Positions 10,651 through 21,036 of a stretch of DNA of 64,000 nt are shown piece by piece. This DNA is from Chitinophaga sedimenti (lineage in GTDB: Bacteria; Bacteroidota; Bacteroidia; Chitinophagales; Chitinophagaceae): NCBI RefSeq assembly GCF_023156195.1, contig NZ_JAKUKA010000001.1, positions 3,844,001 through 3,908,000 of the forward strand, read 5' to 3'. Both the position numbers and the translations under genes were made by a program. Numbering within the stretch: position 1 is the stretch's first letter; each line of letters begins with the position of its first letter. The notes under the pieces were generated by a model that was not told where the DNA came from, ran no database searches, and worked only from the letters and a program-made list of their open reading frames with translations.

Positions 10651-11270
10651 ATGGAAAGAAATTATATAAAGATAGGTGTGGCCGGTCCGGTGGGTTCCGG
10701 TAAAACGGCCCTGATAGAACGGCTTTCGCGCCATATGACGGCGGATTACAGTATTGGTGTGATCACCAATGATATTTATACAAAGGAAGATGCGGAATTC
10801 CTGACGCGTAATAGCCTGCTGCCTGCCGAAAGGATCATTGGCGTGGAAACAGGTGGCTGTCCGCATACGGCGATCCGCGAAGACGCCAGCATGAACCTGG
10901 AAGCGGTGGACGAAATGGCCGAACGCTTCCCGGATGTGCAGATCATTTTTATTGAAAGCGGCGGCGACAATCTCTCCGCTACTTTTAGTCCCGACCTGGC
11001 AGACGTGACCATCTTCGTAATCGATGTAGCGGAAGGTGATAAAATCCCGCGGAAAGGCGGCCCCGGCATCACCCGCTCCGATTTATTGGTCATCAACAAG
11101 ATTGACCTCGCGCCTTACGTGCATGCCGACCTCGGCGTGATGGACCGCGACGCGCGCAAAATGCGTGGTGAAAGGCCATTCCTGTTCACCAACCTGATGA
11201 GCCTCGAGGGCCTGGACCAAGTCATTACCGGATTAAAAAACATGCACTGCTGGAAGGCGCCGAAGGATGA
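10651..11270 (+). CDS. ureG: Urease accessory GTPase UreG (one frame break near the end)
   Basis: UreG is the GTPase that drives nickel insertion. It shows the P-loop GPVGSGKTALIE, the ITNDIYTKEDAEFL segment, the VETGGCPHTAIREDAS nickel-binding CPH motif, FIESGGDNLSATFSP, and the NKID guanine-specificity motif. The frame as read runs past the normal end. Adding one A to the A run near 11235 gives KKHALLEGAEG and a stop at 11268-11270, the normal UreG length, overlapping the ureD start by ATGA. I therefore set the end at 11270. Confidence 0.95.
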
Positions 11271-12076
11271 TCAACGAGCTGAAAATATCGACCGGCGTGC
11301 GGAACGGCAAAACTTACCTGAAGGAAAGTTTCTATACCCGCCCTTTTAAACTGGCGGACGTAGGACTTGATCGCCATGACCCCGCGCTGTACCTGACGCT
11401 GATGAGTTCATCGCCCGGCATCCTGGATGGTGATGTGTACGACCTGCAATTACACCTGGCAGCCGGTTCTAAACTGCAACTGCAAACACAATCGTACCAG
11501 CGTATTTTCCAGATGGAACAGGAAGCGCGGCAAAGTATGCAGGTAACGATGGATGAAGGCGCTATGCTTTCGTACATCCCACATCCGCTGGTGCCGCATA
11601 AGGATGCCGTGTTCCGGGCGCACAATAAAATATTCCTGGGCGCCAACTGCAGGCTACTCTGGGGCGAAATCGTTACCTGCGGACGAAAACTTTCAGGAGA
11701 AGTGTTTCAGTTCAGACTGCTGAAAAACCTGACGGAGATTTACCTGGATGGCGGCCTGTTCCTGAAAGACAACCAGCTGATGGCCCCCGGCCTTATTCCG
11801 CCGGACGCCATGGGACAACTGGAAGGCTTTACCCACCAGGCCACTTTTATTTATGTTGATACAACCCCGGGCGCCGATTTGTACGAAACCAACATCCGGG
11901 CACTGGTGCCGGACAATGTTGTTTTCGGCGTAACCAGGGCCGCAGGCCCCGCCGTAGTAGCGAGAATGCTGGCGCAGGGCGGCGAACAGTTATACGACTG
12001 TCTTCAACACATAGCCGCCGCTATCTGGACAGGGGAGATCATTCAACTTACACAAGATATTACACATGAACGCTGA
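11267..12076 (+). CDS. ureD: Urease accessory protein UreD (UreH)
   Basis: The gene is intact and encodes 269 residues. UreD is the scaffold that recruits UreF and UreG to the urease apoprotein. Family features are YTRPFKLADVG, SSSPGILDGDVYDLQLHLA, LQTQSYQRIFQME, YIPHPLVPHKDAVF, and WGEIVTCGRKLSGE. It overlaps ureG at the start and the permease-like gene at the end. Its late position in the operon, after ureG, differs from the enterobacterial order. Confidence 0.93.
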   Translation: MINELKISTGVRNGKTYLKESFYTRPFKLADVGLDRHDPALYLTLMSSSPGILDGDVYDLQLHLAAGSKLQLQTQSYQRIFQMEQEARQSMQVTMDEGAMLSYIPHPLVPHKDAVFRAHNKIFLGANCRLLWGEIVTCGRKLSGEVFQFRLLKNLTEIYLDGGLFLKDNQLMAPGLIPPDAMGQLEGFTHQATFIYVDTTPGADLYETNIRALVPDNVVFGVTRAAGPAVVARMLAQGGEQLYDCLQHIAAAIWTGEIIQLTQDITHER

Positions 12077-12769
12077 AATCGTAGCTATCGCCATCGCAGC
12101 CATCGGTGTCAGTTGCCTGCACACCGTTACCGGCCCCGACCACTATGTACCATTTATTGCCCTCTCCAAAGCCCGGAACTGGTCTGTCAGCCGCACCGTC
12201 GGATGGACGCTCATCTGCGGGCTCGGACATGTGGGCAGCTCCATTGCATTGGGGGCAATAGGCGTGGCATTGGGCTGGCAGTTAAAAAGACTAACCGGCC
12301 TCGAAGATGTTCGTGGCGGCATCGCCGCCTGGGCGTTGCTGATCTTCGGTGCGCTATATTTCCTGTATGGCATCCGGCAGGCCTACTTAAACCGCCCCCA
12401 CAAACACTTCGACGTGTACGATGACAACGCTGTATACGTATATGAGCACAAACACGGCGAATCACCTGTATATCCGCAACAGCGCACCAAAGTAACACCC
12501 GGATACTGTTCATCATTTTTGTACTGGGCCCCTGCGAGCCGATGATTCCCCTGCTTACTTCGCAGGCGGTACAGCAGTCGGCATCCGGCGTGTTGTTTAT
12601 TGCAGGGGTATTCACATTGTTTACATTGATCACCATGGTAGGTATGGTATTGCTGGGGTATTACGGGTTATCGTTTTTACAGAACGGGAAAATGGAAAGA
12701 TACATGCACGCCATTGGCGGGGCCAGTATCACGATATGCGGCGCGGGGATGGTGTTCTGGGAATGGTAG
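12066..12769 (+). CDS. Nickel permease-like membrane protein of the urease operon
   Basis: This is a polytopic membrane protein with an N-terminal helix holding HTVTGPDHYVPFI, similar to the His/Asp motif of nickel-cobalt transporters. Further helices follow (GGIAAWALLIFGALYFLYGI, then LFIIFVLGPCEPMIPLL and two more). A His/Tyr-rich cytoplasmic loop (PHKHFDVYDDN) separates the halves. One base appears missing near 12500 in a C run; repair joins the two halves into about 234 residues. Its position at the end of a urease operon suggests uptake of nickel for UreC. It may instead belong to the broader TauE/UreH-like group, so the substrate is inferred. It overlaps ureD by 11 bases. Confidence 0.75.
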
Positions 12770-12779
12770 CCACAAATAG

Positions 12780-12807
12780 CGCGCCCGATCAATAATGACC
12801 GGGCGCG
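12780..12807. terminator. Terminator ending the urease operon
   Basis: An 8-bp GC-rich stem (CGCGCCCG at 12780-12787 with CGGGCGCG at 12800-12807) is extended by a short imperfect inner stem and followed by a T-rich stretch. It lies between two convergent genes and can serve both. Confidence 0.65.
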
Positions 12808-12815
12808 TTACTATT

Positions 12816-14347
12816 TTAAAACTCATGTACCCCAATATCCACCGCTTTCCCCACCGGCACTTTATTTCCAAAGAAATCTTTCGTTGCCTCACGTACAAGC
12901 GGTCTTCCTTTATTCGCTGCCGGCGTTGCTGGTTTCAGCTTTAATCCCTTCAACACTTCCCAACCAGGGTTACCGCCCCATACCACCGACTGAAAAAGCG
13001 GATCGCCGGCTACCGCATGCGGATCTTCCGAAGCAATGGTATGTTTTCCGTAGTAAAGATTGTTATCGTAATATATGCGGGTGGCCTTCGCCGCCTGGTA
13101 ATCCATTGGCATCAACGCGTAAAAAATGTTATTAGCGAACAGTGTACTGTCCGGGTAACCATGCCAGTTATCGAACGCCACCAGCGAGCTGTCAATGCCC
13201 GCTTCGCGTTGCGGAACGATCACCACGTTATTGTAAATCTGCGTATTGCGCGCCGGACCGGGTAAATGGATCACCGGGGAAAAACCGGCGTGTTTACCGG
13301 TGGTACGCAATCCATCATTAATGCTGATGTTATAGCGTACGATCGTTCCGGTATTACCTGCACTGGTCGGCATCTTCTGGCTGCCGTCGTCGCACACAAG
13401 CAGGAAACCGCCTTCATTATCGTGGCTGTAATTATACTGGATCAGCGTATTGCGGCAGTTCCAGTCGGAGTCAAAGCCCTGACCGTCCCAGGGCGCCTTA
13501 TGATCGCTTACTTCATTGTATTGTATAACGGTATTGTCGCAGCTCCAGGGCCAGATGCCAGCCGCCGCCTCACTGTCCGGCAACAACCGCGGGCAGTCAC
13601 GCATAACATTATGGGTGATCAGGGCGCCATCGCAGCCAATAGGAACAATACCATCGCCGGGAACACCCTCCAACAGGTTGTTCCGGACGATCACCCGCAG
13701 GCTCGGAAACCAGTCGGTCCGGGACCAATGCCCGGCAAATGTGATCCCATTACGATGTGTATTCCGGATCGTACATTTCTCGATGATCAGTTCATCAAAG
13801 CGCGATTTTACATTACGTCCCCCGCCTGCACCATGATGCCGGCACCGGCGCCGCCGGCTTTTAAAAGACTTCCGTTCACGTCGTGTACGTCCAGTTCCGA
13901 CAAAATAATATGATGCAACGTGCCGGTATCACGCGCCTGTACCAGCACGCCGTTACGGCCCGACTGCCGTTCCTGGCCGGTATTGGAGATGTCGAGGTGT
14001 CGGATTTCCCAATATTCCACATTATACAAATGCAAGGTCGCCGGCATAATGCCATTGCCCTGTATGCGCGGTTTATATCCTTCGCCATACTTGTCCACCG
14101 TAATGGGCTGCGCGGCGGTGCCGCTTCCCTGCAGTTTCAGCTTACCTTCAAATATGCGCCCGGCACGGAACAGCAGTTTATCTCCCGCACGAAACACCTG
14201 TGCATTTACCCGGGCCAGGGTTTTCCAGGCTTGTTTTTCTGATAGTCCCGTAGCCGCATCGTTTCCGTTGATCGCATCAACATAATAAGTAGCGCCCTGC
14301 GCCTGTAGCACCACGCCCAAAAAACATAAGAGCAAAAAATACTTCAT
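12816..14347 (-). CDS. Secreted right-handed beta-helix protein (pectate lyase-like fold)
   Basis: I chose the start at 14347 because MKYFLLLCFLGVVLQAQG is a signal peptide. The mature part opens with TYYVDAINGNDAATGLSE, typical of secreted beta-helix glycan enzymes. Repeated rungs follow, such as YWEIRHLDISNTG, TLIQYNYSHDNEGG, TIVRYNISINDG and TQIYNNVVIVP. The end is VPVGKAVDIGVHEF. The frame breaks once near 13812 in a G run. The family covers polysaccharide lyases and glycoside hydrolases; the exact substrate is not visible. It sits downstream of the tandem SusCD operon, separated by a terminator, and probably acts on the same glycan in the periplasm or at the surface. Confidence 0.82.
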
Positions 14348-14360
14348 CTGCAAAAGATAC

Positions 14361-14396
14361 AAAAAAAAGCCCCCTGCCAAAACAAACTGGCAGGGG
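14361..14396 (-). terminator. Terminator after the first SusD
   Basis: Read on the minus strand, CCCCTGCCA and TGGCAGGGG form a 9-bp stem with an 8-base loop, followed by a run of eight T. It lies just after the stop of the SusD gene at 14417, between it and the beta-helix gene. Confidence 0.85.
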
Positions 14397-14416
14397 ACAA
14401 ATGATCTGTTTAAAAA

Positions 14417-16138
14417 TTAATACCCGGGATTCTGTTTCAGCTTATCCATTTTCCTTGTTTCGGAATAAGGGATGGGCAACAGATAGTTCGCTTCCCTGAA
14501 ACCATGGCGGCGCACGGAAGGTACCACTTCATAGGTGTACGGATTCGTTGCCATGCTTATTTTCATACGCAGGTTAAATCCATTGTTCACTGCCATCGCG
14601 ATCTTCCAGCGACGAATATCGTCCCAGCGATGATCTTCAAAAGCCAGTTCAATTCTTCTTTCATTCTGAATCACTGTACGCATTTCCGCCTGTGTCATGT
14701 TGGCTTTCAGGCCATAAAGGCCGTCGGTACCCGCATCAATGCCAGCACGCAAGCGGATCGCTTTCAGCTGGTCGTACGCCTGGGCAGTCTGACCGGCTTC
14801 ATTCAGCGCTTCGGCATATCCGAGCACCACTTCCGCATAACGCATCAGCGGCCAGCCCCTTTCGGTGTTAAAGCTGGAGTTCTGCGAAATGTTCTCATCA
14901 CACATTTTACGGGAATAATAACCGGTGGCGTTATCGTTAAAACCATCCGGGTTGTTATCGTTGGATGTGTTCACTTTCTGTTTGGAAGCGCCGGTCGCGT
15001 TGTAATACAGCGCGTCGTTATGAATGATGGTATACTTGAAACGGGGGTCCCTGTTGGCGTACGGATTGGTCGCCACATAACCGGAACCGGCTTCATTGTA
15101 CAGTTTACCATTTTTCATCGGGAAGGCCATTACCAGGTTATGTGTGGGCATACTGGTTTTGGAACCACCGCGGCTTGGCGGGTTATAGAAACCTTCGAAG
15201 TCCTTGTTCGTCGGGCGGTTAAACAGGAAAATCATTTCCGGCTTAAACTCGGGCGCCAGCACCCGTTTCAGGAAAACAAAGTAGAAACCGTAACCGGGCG
15301 CGGTGGTATTATCTGTATACAGATCATAGTAACCGGCGTCCATCACTGCTTTGGCAGCATCTGCCGCCGTTTGCCAGCGGGCTGCGCTGAACTCAGGGTA
15401 GCTGATAATTTTACGCAGTTCCGGATCGTTTGTTTCACCGCCGCCGTTAAACAGCGGGCTCGCAGCATATAACAACACACGGGCTTTCAGCGCCAGCGCT
15501 GCTCCACGTGTTACACGGCCGTAATCCTGCTCACCATATTCAGACGGCGCGGGCAATATGCCTGCTGCTGCATCCAGTTCGCTCACTACATAATTCACCG
15601 TTTCTTCGAACGTAGCGCGGCCGATGTTCGGGATCTCGTTCAGCGTAAATACGGTATCCCCTACCAGCGGTACGCCGCCGAAAGTAGCGAGCAATTCGTG
15701 GTAAAACCAGGCGCGCAGGAAACGGGCTTCGCCGGCCATACGTGCTTTTAGTGGGGCAGACAGCGGGCCGTTCGGCAGTTTTTTCAGAAAGAGATTTACC
15801 CTCCTGATATTGGCGTACGGTGTGCTCCAGAAATCGCCAGGCACGTTACTCGGGCTCACGGAACCGTTGTACAGGATCACCGCCTGGTTGGTAGGGCTCG
15901 ACAGATTATACTCTGCGTCATCTGTTGAATATTCTGTTTGCGCACCGCGGCCCTTCACAAAACTGAACGGCGCATCGGAGTAAATACGGGAAAGGAAAGC
16001 GATGGTCTGCGCACTGTCCGAAAACACGGCATCTTCGGTCAAACCTACATCCACCTTGTTATCCAGGAAGTCGGATGCCTTTTGACAGGCGCCCAGACCG
16101 AGAATAGCGGCTATAGCTAAATAATGTATCTTTTTCAT
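14417..16138 (-). CDS. SusD-like outer-membrane glycan-binding lipoprotein (pair 1)
   Basis: The gene is intact and encodes 573 residues. A lipoprotein signal with lipobox LGLGAC places it at the outer membrane. SusD features are the TPR-like region (FLRAWFYHELLATFGGVPLV), ALKARVLLYAASPLFNG, and the closing block RRIELAFEDHRWDDIRRW with LLPIPYSE. SusD proteins cap the SusC barrel and bind oligosaccharide before import. It follows its SusC by 14 bases and is the last gene of the four-gene SusC-SusD-SusC-SusD operon. Confidence 0.95.
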   Translation of the reverse strand: MKKIHYLAIAAILGLGACQKASDFLDNKVDVGLTEDAVFSDSAQTIAFLSRIYSDAPFSFVKGRGAQTEYSTDDAEYNLSSPTNQAVILYNGSVSPSNVPGDFWSTPYANIRRVNLFLKKLPNGPLSAPLKARMAGEARFLRAWFYHELLATFGGVPLVGDTVFTLNEIPNIGRATFEETVNYVVSELDAAAGILPAPSEYGEQDYGRVTRGAALALKARVLLYAASPLFNGGGETNDPELRKIISYPEFSAARWQTAADAAKAVMDAGYYDLYTDNTTAPGYGFYFVFLKRVLAPEFKPEMIFLFNRPTNKDFEGFYNPPSRGGSKTSMPTHNLVMAFPMKNGKLYNEAGSGYVATNPYANRDPRFKYTIIHNDALYYNATGASKQKVNTSNDNNPDGFNDNATGYYSRKMCDENISQNSSFNTERGWPLMRYAEVVLGYAEALNEAGQTAQAYDQLKAIRLRAGIDAGTDGLYGLKANMTQAEMRTVIQNERRIELAFEDHRWDDIRRWKIAMAVNNGFNLRMKISMATNPYTYEVVPSVRRHGFREANYLLPIPYSETRKMDKLKQNPGY

Positions 16139-16152
16139 ACTTCTGATTCCTT

Positions 16153-19100
16153 TTAGAATGTTACACTAAGACCCAGGTTAATAATGCGCTGCGGCGGATA
16201 AGCCACACGGTCGGTCGCGGAGCTGATCTCCGGATCGAACTCGTAACGCTTGTTCACTTTGGACCATGTAATCAGGTTGTTGCCATTCGCGTACGTGCGC
16301 ACATCGGATAAACCGATCCTTTTCACCCATCTGTCGGGCAACCCATAACTCAGCTCAATATTCCGGAGGCGGATAAAGTCGCCACGCACAAACCAGAAAG
16401 TAGAAGGATAACTGTTCGGTGCATTCACACCCGGATCGAGCGTCAGCAACGGGTAGCGGGCATTGTCGCCCAGTTCAGGCGTCCATGAGTAACGGTGCAG
16501 GTCTTGCAGGTTGGACGAAAACGCCGGATAGATTCGGACACACCGCGTACATTGAAGTTCGCCGACCCCCGGAACAATACCATGAACGAAAGGCTCTTGT
16601 AATTCAGGCCCAGTTGAAAACCGTAAGTGGTATTGGGCAGGTTCGGATACTCGGTATAAGATTTATCAAATTCGTTGATAATACCATCGCCGTTCAGGTC
16701 TGCGTATTTCAGGTCACCGGGACGAGCAGCCACCGGGGGTTTGGGACTGGCGTCGATATCGGCTTTATCCTGGTAAAACCCGATCCATTTATAAGTAGAG
16801 ATCTGGCCGATGCTATGTCCTGTTTGTTGCAGCCAGGGATACAGCGCAGCCGGTTCGTCCATTTCCAGGATTTTGTTTTTCGCAAAAGAATAAATACCTC
16901 TTACGTTAAAGGAAAAGTCTTTGGTAAAATTACCGCGGCCCACCAGTTCCAGCTCATACCCTTTGTTGCTCACGATACCAAAGTTGGTTGGTGGGAGGCT
17001 CTGGCCAAAAATGGCAGAAATGCCGCCCCTGTTGGTGATAATATCATAACGGCGGTTATTGAAGTAATCCCCGGTAAAGGTGATTTTTCCTTTCAGGAAT
17101 TCCAGTTCCAGGCCGATATCTGCTTTTCTTTCTTTTTCCCAGCTGATATCGAAGTTAGGCAGCGTACCTTCCACCACGCCGGTATAACCATTGTGCTGGT
17201 AACCGAAGGATGTCTGCCCGCCAGCGCCGTTACCAGAGCTGTACACCTGGCGGTAATAGTAGCTGAAGTTACCGATACGGTCGTTACCAACCACACCATA
17301 AGAACCACGGATCTTCATGTGCGAAACGACTTTCTTTAACGGTTCAAAGAAAGCCTCCTCAGACACGTTCCAGCCACCGGACACCGCCGGGAAGAAACCG
17401 TAACGTTTGCCTTCCACGAACAGGTCGGAACCGTTGTACGCTGAGTTGAACTGGACCAGGTATTTGTCTTTATAATCATACCCCACTCTTGCTGTTAAGC
17501 CGCGGAAGTTGTTGGGTACGTAGTTGTAATCCGCATTATTGTTCTGCGCGATATTGGTGCTCTGGTTAAACAACGCCATACCATATACGTGGTGCTTTTC
17601 ACCAAATGTGCGGTCGTATTCCAGGAAGCCCTGCAGGTTTAATTTACGCGTGGTATTACCGGCACTGTAGTTCACGAAGAAACGGCGGATACGGTAAATA
17701 TTCGGATCGCGCGAGGTATAAGTTGCTGTAGCCGGATCATACATGAATGACGGGAACTGGTCGCGGTTTACGTTGCGGGAGTTGGTCTGGGAAGAAGCGT
17801 AAGACAAGGTACCTCTCAACTGCAGGCCCTTCGTAATGAAATCCAGTTTCTGCGTAGCGCTCGTCACCAGGTTCATGTTATTCTCGAAGTCGCGGTTGTA
17901 ACCGTAATAACTCATCCTGCCCACTACGTTGTTCACGTTATAACTGCTACCCTGCTCCAGCTGCCATTTGCTGTAGCCAAAGGAGCCATCCGGGTTGTAG
18001 ATATTGTAGGCGAAAGGCGACAAGGTGCGGAAGCTGGAATAATCGTAAAACAGGTCGTTATAACTGAACGGACTGCCCACCTGCGGACGGTTGATCTGTC
18101 CCACGTTACCAAACAGGTCGAAACGTGCGGTCAGCGTGTTCGTTACCGGATGTCCAGGTTAGAACGATAGTTATAACGTTTGTGATAGAAGTTATTATCT
18201 ACCGGTTCGCCGGCGGTGTAGTGTTTCAGCATACCGTCCTGGAACAGGTAACCGAGCGACACGAAGTATTTTACTTTTTCGGTACCGCCGCTTACATCGA
18301 GGTTGCTGCGGAGTTGCTTGGAGAAATCTTTGAACAGTACTTCTTTCCAGTTCACATCCGGGTGACCGATCGGATCATCGCCGGTGCGCCAGTGTTCGAG
18401 GTCTTCGTCGGTAAAGCGCGGCGCAAGACCATCATTTTTCCGGGCGAGGTTGTACAGTTTGGCGGTTTCGTAAGCGCCCAGGTATTTCGGGATACGGGTA
18501 GGCTGTGACAGCGAACCTTCGTTACGGAATACAATTTTAGGCGGACCGATCTTACCCCTGCGGGTGGTTACCACCATTACACCGTTCGCACCTTTAACAC
18601 CATATACCGCGGTGGTAGAGGCATCTTTCAGTACAGTCACGGACTCTACTTCGTTCGGATCGAGACGCGCAAACTGCTCGTACGAGAACTCGATATCATC
18701 CACCATGATGAGTGGCGTGTTCACACCGTTGTACGAGCTCTGGCCACGGATATAGAAATCCGCGCCATCTGCCCCTGGACGACCGGAACGTTGCTGCGAG
18801 TAGAAGCCGGGGAGTTTACCGGTGAGTGAGTTTTGCATACTGGCCGAAGGGTTCTGACGGATCTCGTCGCCGCTGATTACGCTGGCAGCGCCGGTTACCG
18901 TCAGTTTGCGTTGTTTGCCGTAACCCAGTACTACCACTTCTCCCAATGCCTTGGGATCGGCTTCAATGGTGAGGTTCATAACGCCACCGGTTACGGTTAC
19001 TTCTTTAGTGAGATACCCTACACCTTTTAACACCAGCGTATTACTGGTACCGCGAAGGGTCACTTTGAACTGCCCGTCCACATCGGTGATGGCGCCATTG

Positions 19101-19240
19101 GTAGGCACACCTTTTTCGATAACGGTGAGGCCGATCACCGGACCGTCTTTATCTTTTACCACGCCAGACACCTGCTGTTGAGCCATGGCGGCGCCTGCGC
19201 CCAGCAGCAAGATGGTAAGGAGGTATAAAAATCTTTTCAT
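16153..19240 (-). CDS. SusC-like TonB-dependent outer-membrane transporter (pair 1)
   Basis: The protein starts with a signal peptide (MKRFLYLLTILLLGAGAAMA). It has a carboxypeptidase-like regulatory domain (VSGVVKDKDGPVIGLTVIEKG), a plug domain with IRGQSSYNGVNTPLIMVDD and VTVLKDASTTAVYGVKGANG, and a long beta-barrel ending in INLGLSVTF. Frame breaks near 18151 and near 16524 split it into three; repair gives about 1,030 residues. It should move oligosaccharides across the outer membrane using TonB energy. The start at 19240 was preferred over an upstream one because of the signal peptide. It lies 45 bases after the stop of SusD pair 2, so the two pairs share an operon. Confidence 0.93.
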
Positions 19241-19284
19241 ATCGTAAGCTTTTGTATAATCAGTTTTAAATAACAGCGTAGACA

Positions 19285-21005
19285 CTACCAGCCCTCGTTC
19301 TGAATCAGTGCGAGGTTTCTCGCGGTTTCATCATAGGGAATAGGCAGATGATATAACCTGTCGCTGAACCGCAATGTATTAGCGACAAATTTTTCATACG
19401 TGAAAGTACCGTTGGCCTGTTTGGTGATTTTCATACCGTACACGGGTCCATTCAACACCTGGCCGGCTAATTTCCAGCGGCGCAGATCCCAGAAACGATG
19501 CTCCTCAAAAGCCAGTTCGATGCGGCGTTCGTTGCGGATCAGCTCACGCACATAGTCCTGCGTGGCAGCGCCCGCGGCCCTGATACCGAAACGGTTATTG
19601 GCACCCGCAGCAATACCTGCCCTGCGGCGCACTGTAATCACTTCTGCCACTGCATCTTCTGTACGGCCTAACTCGTTCAAAGCTTCGGCGTTGGCGAGCA
19701 GCACCTCCGCATAACGGAACAGTGCGAAGTTGTGGCTCTGGTTCGTATAAGTGGTGTTGTTGGTAAAGTCGGCCATGAACTTGCGTGCATAGTAACCCGT
19801 ACGGGTTTGCACCGCGATGCCGCCGGGTTTGTCCCTGCCGCCTTCGAAGGTTTCGATAATACGGCTCAGCCAACGCTGGCCATTATAAAAGATAGTCAGG
19901 TTTAAACGGGGATCCCGGTTAGCATAAGGATTGGCTGCTGAGTAACCGGAACCGGCTTCTGTGATCGCCAGGCCGTTGTTCATCGGGAACGCATCCACCA
20001 AATCCTGCGTAGGGCTGGTCCAACCGTTGCTCGCAGTCGGTGCGGCGTATCCCATTGGTGCATTATTCGTTTCAATCTGGGTATTATTGCCGGATTGTTT
20101 CGCGAAAATCACATCCTTATTTTTCTTCGTCGTAAACGTTTGCTGGAACGTAACGCCGGTGAGCGTATAGTAGTTCAGCGCCTTCAGCTCCGCCACGGCG
20201 TCCACAACTTTCTGCCAGCGGGTAGCGTCGTAAGAAGGGTAGCCGGTCAGCGCTTTTCTTTCGGGAGATGTTTCCAGTCCGCCACCATTAAAGAGCGGGC
20301 TGGCGCCATACAGGTAAGCACGTACTTTTAGTGCAAGCGCGGCGCCTTTGGCGGCACGGCCCCATTCGTTGTCCGGGTAAGCTGCAGCATCTGTTTCCAG
20401 TCGCATGCTGTCTTTAATCGCATCACATTCGGATACGATATAGTTCAACGTTTGCTCAAAAGTATTACGCGGGATCTGCAGGTTGTCGGATGGCCTGAAC
20501 AGTGTATCACCGATCAGCGGTACGCCGCCGTAGCGTTTCAGCAGTTCAAAGTAAAACAGCGCGCGAAGAAAGCGGGCTTCCGATTTCCAGTATTTGATCA
20601 CTTCCGCTTTACCCGGTACCCGGTCAATGTTGCGGAGGAAAATATTCGCACGGCGGATGCCTGCATAACTTGCGCCCCAATATGGATCAGGATTGTTATT
20701 CAGGCTCACCCTGCCGTTGGTATAGTTTTCAATCGCTGCGTTCGGGCGCGATGGAATGGCATCGCCGGAAGCGGCATCCAGATAGTCGCCGGTACCGTTG
20801 GTGGCGCCAATGCGGTTAAAGCCGCTGGGAACGTACGAATATACGTCGTTCAGCACCCAGGCGGCGATGGTAGCGTTTTTATCGCCCGCGTCCCACACCA
20901 GGTCGTCCAGATCCAGTCGCGTGGCTCTGTTTCCACGGGCTTACAGGATGTCCAGGTTGTCAGCATGCCTAACACAAAGAGGCAAATCTTAGCATTGCTG
21001 TTCAT
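19285..21005 (-). CDS. SusD-like outer-membrane glycan-binding lipoprotein (pair 2)
   Basis: The reconstructed start at 21005 gives a lipoprotein signal (MNSNAKICLFVLGML, lipobox TWTSC). One missing base near 20930 then joins it to TRLDLDDLVWDAGDKNATI and the main body. SusD features include FLRALFYFELLKRYGGVPLI, ALKVRAYLYGASPLFNGGG, and RRIELAFEEHRFWDLRRW with YHLPIPYDE. The reconstructed length is about 573 residues. Without the repair the main open frame would lack its lipoprotein signal, which argues for an error, not a true truncation. It sits between the two SusC genes of the tandem operon. Confidence 0.92.
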
Positions 21006-21036
21006 ATTATAAATGTCTTTTTGTGTGTTGATGTAA

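Noticed and set aside
14504..15472. A 322-residue plus-strand open frame
   Set aside because: It is antisense to an intact SusD gene and has no recognisable domains or signal.
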